Assembly (NCBI GenBank): GCA_034440575.1 | Contig: JAOTOL010001374.1 | Span: forward strand, 730,537-794,536 | Direction of reading: 5' to 3' | Origin: Imbricaverruca yamaguchii | Lineage: Eukaryota; Arthropoda; Thecostraca; Neoverrucidae | Length of the DNA: 64,000 nucleotides | Shown here: positions 57,503 to 64,000 of the stretch, in pieces | Position numbering within the stretch: the first letter of the stretch is position 1 | Layout of the letters: each line of letters opens with the position of its first letter | Position numbers and translations under genes: made by a program | Notes under the pieces: generated by a model | Databases searched by the model: none | Told to the model about the DNA's origin: nothing | Seen by the model: the letters and a program-made list of their open reading frames with translations, nothing else

Positions 57503-57680
57503 TTGGGGACCGCGGTAGCTCAGTTGGTGGAGTGTCGGTCTCCTGATCGCAAGATTGTGGGTTCGAATGCCACAGCCGACGGCATTACCGAGTCCACCCG
57601 CGACTAATCGGCATGAGATGTTGGCGACGCTACATGACCTATCGGTGGAATGCGTCGGAAAAGAACCGAATTTTCTTCCC
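57503..57680 (+). repeat. tRNA-derived SINE (copy B)
   Basis: Cognate of 11464-11641 with the same CTGTTGCCTGTTT flanks (57490-57502, 57681-57693), so the insertion predates the duplication. Confidence 0.88.
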
Positions 57681-57876
57681 CTGTTGCCTGTTTCGGGCCC
57701 TTTTCAACGCAGCCCGGTAGAGCATGCCACTGACGTACCGATGTACGCTTGGTAGAAGACCAAATCATCATTGTCTACTGTGCACAAGTGAAAATATGCC
57801 GAGAGCTACCAGCATGCTTTCTTAATCTGCCCTCGCCGTCTTGATAGGCCTTGCCCTCGTCAACCAGGGACGGGCC

Positions 57877-58049
57877 AACCATCTAGCCAAGTGGTTAAGA
57901 TGTTGAGCTCGGGTACCAAAAGTCCCGGGTTCAACACTCGAACCACTTAGAACATTTCCAAATCCCGCTGCCAACCGGCGGAACAGTGTGGGCAGCGCCG
58001 TTCGCCGTGATCCTGCATGAAGTGCGTCGAGATCTACCCAGTAAACAAA
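57877..58049 (+). repeat. tRNA-derived SINE, second family (copy B)
   Basis: Cognate of 11838-12010. Confidence 0.75.
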
Positions 58050-58125
58050 CGGCCCTCGTGAATCACCTCAGAATTTTCTGTACGCTATAAAACTCAGTTT
58101 TACTGCGATCGGTGGCGAAATTCCA

Positions 58126-58434
58126 CACAGGCTATGCCGATTCCCTCAGCAACCTTAAGGATCGGAATGCGTTCCATCCGTCGAATCCGATTGCACTGGC
58201 GATCTTATCTAAGACTCACAACGCTGGCCTGTGATGACAATCTTATCTAGTGTCGCATTTTTTTACCCATGCTGGTAGAATTACAGCCCTGAACTGTGTT
58301 GGCAACACCGTTGTTCTTTTCTGGATTCCTAGCCACGTGGGAATACGTAAGAACGAGGCCGATGGTGCTTCGGTGAAGCGGGACGTACGGGCTCTATGCA
58401 CACGCTCCAACTTCTTGGAACGTTCCCTTTAAAA
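58126..58434 (+). pseudogene. RNase H relic of an I-like LINE (copy B)
   Basis: Cognate of 12087-12395; VVLFWIPSHVGIRKNEAD is unchanged. Confidence 0.75.
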
Positions 58435-58702
58435 ATGATGTTTTCTGTGATTTACATTCCACGTTAACTTGCGAATGTATCTGTGATAACATCGAATGAT
58501 CCTAGGGCATCATATCACAGGAAGGATTCGACGTCATGCCATGCAGCTGGTCGACTGAACTGACATTTGCTGAGCCGAAGCCCAGTGTTTGGAGTATCGC
58601 GGCTGGCACGGCTGTAGACTGGCTGGACCGCCGCTGCTGTGTCCTTCGTGACCGTGACTGTGTCGTCTCGGCCAGCAGGTGCGGTTCTCGGTGGGATCTC
58701 CG

Positions 58703-61700
58703 ATGAGTTTCCGACGCCGTTCTCCTCCGTCGGCGGCCGCCAGGTGCGACAGGGACGAGATGTTCTCGGTGGGCGTGCCTGTCGGCGGGAGACCGCCGCA
58801 GGCGGCCGTCACTGCCTCAGAGGCGACCAGTCACCATGCTGCCGGCTCTCCCACCAAGGGGCGGCAGGCTGACACCCCTCCCACCGAGCTGCGGCAGGCT
58901 GACGCCTCAGCTGCAACTTTGTCGCAGCCGTCAGATGATAGCGATGACGCCTCCGCCTGGCAAGAGCAGACAGAAGCTGCGGTGGCGGCTGAGGTGGCCA
59001 ACAGTCCAGCAACTGCCGCCTCAGGTTGTGGTGACGAGTCAGAGGGTGTTGAGGCGAGCAATATACCGTCAGCTGCCGCCTCAGACTGTGAGGATGACGG
59101 GGCAGAAGGTGCTGAGGCGAGCGATATTCAGGCAGTTGCCGCCTTAGACTGTGAGGATGACGAGGCAGAAGGTGCTGAGACGAGCGATAGTCAGGCAGCT
59201 GCCGCCTTAGACGGTGATGATGACGAGGCAGAAGGTGCTGAGGTGAACGATAGACCGGCAGCTGCCGCCTTAGACTGTGAGGATGACGAAGAAGAAGGTG
59301 TTGAGGCGGGCGATAGCCAGGCAGCTGCCGCTTGGGGCTGTGAAGATGACGAGGTAGAAGGTGCTGAGGTGAGCGATAGACCGGCAGCTGCCGCCTTAGA
59401 CTGTGAGGATGACGAGGGAAGTGTTGAGACGGATGACAGTCCAGCAGCTGCCGCCTCAGCCTATGATGCTGATGAGGAAGAAGGTGCTGAGGCAGGCTGC
59501 AGTCCGATATCCATCGCTCAAGCCTGTAGGCAGTGGCGTCCCGATGAGACAGAGGAAGCTGATTCAGGCGAGGACAAGGGACTTTCGGCGGTTGGCGGTG
59601 ATGATCCAGATGCTAGTCGAGTCGAGTCTGACGTTGCTGATTCGAGCGTGAAGAATAAGGTTTTCGCCCGCAACATTCCGTTCAATGTACGTATAACAAT
59701 GTACGTTCGTTCCACGAATTGTGTGCTGTCCATGTCATTCCTGTGTGCTTGCAGCCATCCTTAAATGCAGCAAGTATCCTTCTTAACTTTGTTTTGCTGC
59801 CTACAGCGCTAAACAGTTAACTTGACTGGTGATGCATTCTGTTTTGTGGTATGTCGAATTGGTATTCTTTATCAATATCTCTACATTGTTTTCTGTGATG
59901 GTATTCCAACCTTCTATATTTGATGTTTGTGTCGTTTGCGTTCAATCCGTAAATATTCGCCGGCTATTGATTGTGATCACAATTTCCTTGTATTATTGCT
60001 TAATATTTGGTGTGGTTTATCACCTTTTCTGTGTCATTTTGTTTCAGGAATAGTCTGGATCACGTTCAGGTATGGCTCGATGTTCCATTCTCAGCACTGA
60101 CGTATATGTTGCAGGCATCCAAGTCAAGATTGTGGGACCTGTTTGAGCAGTTTGGGAAAGTCACTGGCGTGCATCTAGTGAAAAATGCCACTAACGGAAG
60201 ACCCAGGGGCTTTGGGTTTATCACCTTTAAAGACAGCGCCAGTGTTGACAAGTAGGCACATTTATCCTATTTCTTGTTTTGCTTCCAATCAGTGATTATC
60301 CTCGACACCGCGTCTTGGTCCCGTCCCCAGTCTTCCGTTGATTCCTCGTCTAGGCCCGCCCTGGCTTCTCCTTCGTGCCTTGGCTGGGTCCACCCTGGCC
60401 ATTCCGTGGTTCCTCGTCTGTGCCACACCCTCAGTATCATGTTATGGGCGCAAAATGACCCTAGATGACGACGCGCCCCTGAACTCAAATCCACCACCAC
60501 CTCAGTATCACGTTGATTTCTCACCTGGGTCCGCCCTAGCCTTTCCTCCGTGCCTTGTCTGCAGGTCCACCTTGACTTCCCCGTGGTTCTTTGTGCGAGG
60601 TCCGGCTCCGGTCTTCTTGGTGTAGACCTTGTACCTACCTTGGTGTGCGTGCCTGGCCTCTGTGTTGCCTGTTTAGGTTTTCATTTTGTCTCAGTTGTGT
60701 GATATGTAGAGTCATTGCACGTGGATAAATGTTCGACCTCATTCGACCGCCTCCCGTCGGCGCTATTCCGCATTACTTATCTTCGGTCTGGAAGGCTGAA
60801 TTTAACTCAGATTAACTCAAGTTTAACTGAAATGAACTGCATGTTTGCCCACTGGTCCGTGTTCGCCAATCATTTCCGTGCACCAGAATATGAAAACAAC
60901 GCATATGCCAGCGGCCGTTTGCACACGTGCGTGCTGCGTGTGCGTGTGCGTGTGCGTGTGCATGTGGGGCGGCACCGGCATGCCGTGGGTGTCCGGTGAC
61001 GTGACCGGTGGTGTTGCAGCTGCCTGGCCGCCGACCTGTCGTCCCGTCTGTACCTGCTGGCTCGCCTGGTGCGCGTATCGCGTGCTGAGCCGCGTCACTG
61101 GGCCGGCGGCCGCGGCCGCCCTGCCGACCCGACCGGCCCCTGCTACATCCATCTGTTACCCGCCGAACTGCTGCACCACGTCCTCTCCTACCTCACCATC
61201 CGGCAGCAGCTGGAGGTCCAGCGAGGTGCGTACCGGCGGCGCTGGCTGTCGCGTGTGTGGGCGAAACAGTCGACCCGGTGAAATTCGTGTGGTGTGGGCG
61301 TTAAATGAGGCTGTAGTCGGCGCGCCCTTAAATCAAAATGATCGATCACAATTTTGGTGGTGAAGCCAGCGATTCGGGAGTGTAGTCGAGTTGAGACGCC
61401 GCGGAAGCTGTTGTCTGGTCTGGTTAGACTGGTGGTCGCATGTGAGTGGACTGCATGCTCCTGCATATGCATACCCTGTGGGCTGAATTCTTGGGAAGTG
61501 AGCCGCGCATTGGTTGTACGCTGTCCACCAATGCCGCGTTATCGTATCCCCGTATGTGCCGTGACGTGACGTGCCCTCGGCGGCAGTATGATGTCCATGA
61601 CGTGACGTGACGTGCTCTCGGCGGCAGTGTAATAGCCATGACGTGACGTGACGTGCACTCGGCAGCAGTGTGATGGCAGTGACGTGATGCGACGTGCTCT

Positions 61701-61966
61701 CGGCGGCAGTGAGATGGCTGTGCCGTAACGTGCTGTGTGACGTGACGTCCTCTCGGCGGCAGTGTGCCGTCGCTGGATGGCGGTTGTCATCAATGTGATG
61801 GCCGGCTGCCGCGAGCTGGACGTGCGCCAGTACTTCCCACCGTCCGACCCGCGCCGCCTCACCGACACCTTGCTGCGCAAACTGCTGCGTATGATGCCGG
61901 CGCTGCGCCGCCTGCGCACTGGCGGCCACGCGCGCAGCTGCTCCTGGAAGGCGCTCGACATCGTCT
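58703..61966 (+). CDS. Partial duplicate of the RRM/F-box/LRR gene, exons 1-4 only
   Basis: Exons 58703-59686, 60115-60251, 61020-61225, 61763-61966 keep the same splice signals and phases as copy A. Exon 1 encodes 328 residues against 195: six extra 21-residue acidic units plus an eight-residue insertion (TLSQPSDDSDDA region). Exon 3 lacks six codons between the RRM and F-box, and the last RRM strand reads LLARLVRVSRAEP instead of LLARQVRVSRAEP. Exon 4 has several replacements (CRRWMAVVINVMAGC against CRRWVAVIISVMADC). The donor after exon 2 is GTAGGC, still valid. No LRR exon follows before the window ends, and homology stops at 62538 in intron 4. It may be a truncated pseudogene, a shorter protein, or a full gene whose LRR exons lie beyond 64000. 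Confidence 0.6.
60443..60500 (+). mobile_element. Tail-only retro-insertion (copy B)
   Basis: Cognate of 14005-14061 with the same CTCAGTATCA flanks; it predates the duplication. Confidence 0.65.
61560..61762. repeat. 41-bp acceptor-bearing tandem repeat (copy B)
   Basis: Same number of units as 15141-15343; the last CTCTCGGCGGCAG is the exon 4 acceptor. Confidence 0.85.
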
Positions 61967-62146
61967 GTGAGTGCCCCCCCCCCCACCCCACCCCACCCCG
62001 CTCATGCTGTCCGGACCTGTGCCGACGACGGCTCGCATCCGCGTGACGGTGTGGGGGCGTATAGGAGCAGAGCGTGCGCGACTATGGTTTGTGAGGAAAG
62101 GCCTCGATTTAAGGTTGTACTCGTAGGTGAATTGCGGGAGTTACCA

Positions 62147-62538
62147 GTCTCCTAGGTCTAACCAACCCGATCTTCTGGGGCCAACCAACTTGGTTTTTTA
62201 GGTCCAATCAGTTTGGTATTCTAGGTTCAATCAACCCGGTCTTCTAAGTCAAATTAGCCTGGTCTTCGAGATCGAATCAGCCCGGTCTTCTAGGTCCCAT
62301 TAAACTGGTGTTCTAGGTCAACATAACCCGGTCGTCTAGGTCCAATCAGCTCGGTTTTCTAGGTCCAATTAACCTGGTCATCTGGGTCCAATCAGCTTGG
62401 TTTTCTGGGTCTAATTAACCCGGTCTCCTGGGTCCAATCAACACAGTCTTCTAAGTCCAATTAACCCAGTATTTTAGGTCCAATAATCCCGGTATCCTAG
62501 GTCAAATCAACCCAGTCCTCTAGGTCCAATAAACCATG
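62147..62538. repeat. 23-bp minisatellite (copy B), truncated at the duplication edge
   Basis: Cognate of 15784-16176. Beyond AAACCATG the two copies have nothing in common. Confidence 0.88.
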
Positions 62539-64000
62539 GCCCAGTTTCATCAATCTGCATCAAATCGTAGTTTTCAAATAAAAAGCACGCCTACAAATCA
62601 CGTTTCACGTTTTTTCCAGTTCCACTAACAAAGTACGTACCTTGAAAATTTTGTCGTAGAATTTCCATGAATCTACGCACAAATTCTACGAATATACGCA
62701 TGCATCAAATACAAGTAATTATGAAATAATAATACAAAATTATGGCACATGCATAAATGTTCCACATTAATTCAAATCTTCATGCTGCTATGGGTTGGCT
62801 TAGTAAGTTTTTTCATTTAAATAACTATCTGAAATTATTCAGAGCCAGTTCACTAATGACAACATACTTGGTTGCCATGCCACAGAAGACAAATGAGATG
62901 CCTGACACACATTATTAGACATATTTCACAAATGCTATTCTTGTGAAATGCTTTTTGACAACATTTATTGACATGCCAAGTATCAGTCATGTTAATTCAG
63001 TATAAATATTGGTTTAGAAAACATCATTAATGGTTTGTGTAACCAAGGCAACTAGGTAGATAGCCAACAATGCTTCTAAACAATGCTTCATTCATTACCA
63101 TCAACTGTCCATTCATTATGCTCATTCATTTACCATGGGCTATGCCAAGAATTGAAGCATCCAACCACTATCCACATTATCCACAATGTCAAATGGAAAA
63201 TGATTATGCTGCAAGCCAGGCAGCTTGGCTTGCTCAAGGGCCCAAGCACCATGAGTGAATTTACAAGAAGTTATGTAGGCACCACTGCATACTGCAAGAT
63301 GTAAAAGCTTAAGTAATTTCACAAAGCATCTAAAGGCTTGCATGCATTCTGCCCGTGTTTTTATTCACATTATTGTCAATTCTGATTTTGGTCGGTATGT
63401 AACCTCGAGGTACATATCCAGGCAAATGCATCCAAATTTGTACCCGCCTAGGCAGTACTTACATAGGTACCTACCTACCTACAGAGCCTGCTAAATAGAA
63501 AGGTACCCACCAGAGTTGGTGCCGGTGATCTTCAAGTATTACTAAGTAGGTATGAAGGAACCTACCTGGGTAGGTATCTAAATCCTAACCTACCCAGATT
63601 GGATAGGCCATATATATTCCTCACATCTGAAGATTGTTCAATACCACGACTTTACAATCGGCCACAAGATCAAGTCTGAATGCCATATGCTTACAATGGT
63701 CATTCATCAATCAATAACTACACAAACACAACATATCAACAGTGGCACCAGAAACCCTACACGGTGCGACCTCGAAACCGACGAACACTTGGGCGCGCTG
63801 CCAGCTACGGATTAGTGACATCGTCAAATATCGCTAGTTTTGGCGCCATTTATTACCCGCCATGGAAAAACACCCGCACTTTACCGAACCGTTATATGTT
63901 TTCACCCAGTTCTAATTCGGATGATATTTTGAGACAAATTGAATGTGGGTGCAGTCGGTGGAGGGGACAGGGGTTGGTTGCTGCCGGCATCCCTCCAAGC
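62539..64000. other. AT-rich sequence, no gene recognised
   Basis: Unrelated to the sequence after copy A. A cluster of TAGGTACCTACC and GGTAGGTA words (63460-63600) is partly self-complementary, perhaps a local fold or old inverted repeat. Nothing else identified. Confidence 0.45.

Larger units (their letters stand above)
52851..62538. repeat. Segmental duplication, copy B
   Basis: Direct repeat of 7050-16176, 9.7 kb. Relative to copy A it has a 240-bp insertion (54321-54560), a 399-bp longer acidic exon, an 18-bp shorter F-box exon, a shorter C-rich tract and a 15-bp deletion near 55083. Confidence 0.95.

Noticed and set aside
63460..63600. TAGGTACCTACC / GGTAGGTA cluster as transposon termini
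   Set aside because: The words are short and scattered; no paired ends or target-site duplication could be defined.

Overview
The window looks like nuclear DNA of an invertebrate metazoan, most likely an arthropod such as a crustacean (low confidence on the clade). The evidence is spliced genes with GT-AG introns, non-LTR retrotransposons of CR1/L2 and I-like (RNase H-bearing) types, tRNA-derived SINEs, hAT-type DNA transposons, and many satellites and minisatellites. There is no bacterial or phage gene order. Most of the 64 kb is repeats.

Layout: 1-3.6 kb is a broken hAT-like transposase gene. 3.8-7.0 kb holds a hairpin, a 29-bp minisatellite and a 152/154-bp satellite. 7.05-16.18 kb is segmental duplication copy A, repeated in direct orientation at 52.85-62.54 kb (copy B). 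12.66-22.56 kb carries the one host gene I can model end to end: eight exons whose phases all agree, giving about 690 residues with an acidic N-terminus, an RRM, an F-box and leucine-rich repeats. 22.9-26.8 kb has two hAT-type elements with exact 8-bp target-site duplications, one of them inside a SINE. 27-33.7 kb is mostly two relics of an I-like LINE, with a possible 3' end of another host gene (31.75-32.9 kb) between parts of the second relic. 35.7-40.3 kb is a hAT-type element interrupted by a nearly intact minus-strand CR1/L2-like LINE flanked by identical 70-bp target-site duplications. 40.5-42.0 kb has two more LINE relics. 43-52.3 kb is low-complexity DNA, a 16-bp minisatellite present in two opposite orientations, and an old roughly 135-bp repeat array. 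62.5-64 kb has nothing I recognise.

The central observation is the RRM/F-box/LRR gene. An F-box protein normally links a substrate-recognition domain to an SCF ubiquitin ligase. Here the frame runs from an RNA-binding domain straight into an F-box and CC-type LRRs. Copy B of the duplication carries only the first four exons (acidic, RRM, F-box and the following exon), because the duplication ends inside the large fourth intron. Its acidic region has six more copies of a 63-bp coding repeat. All gene models are by eye from frame, motif and splice consensus; no alignment or transcript data were available.
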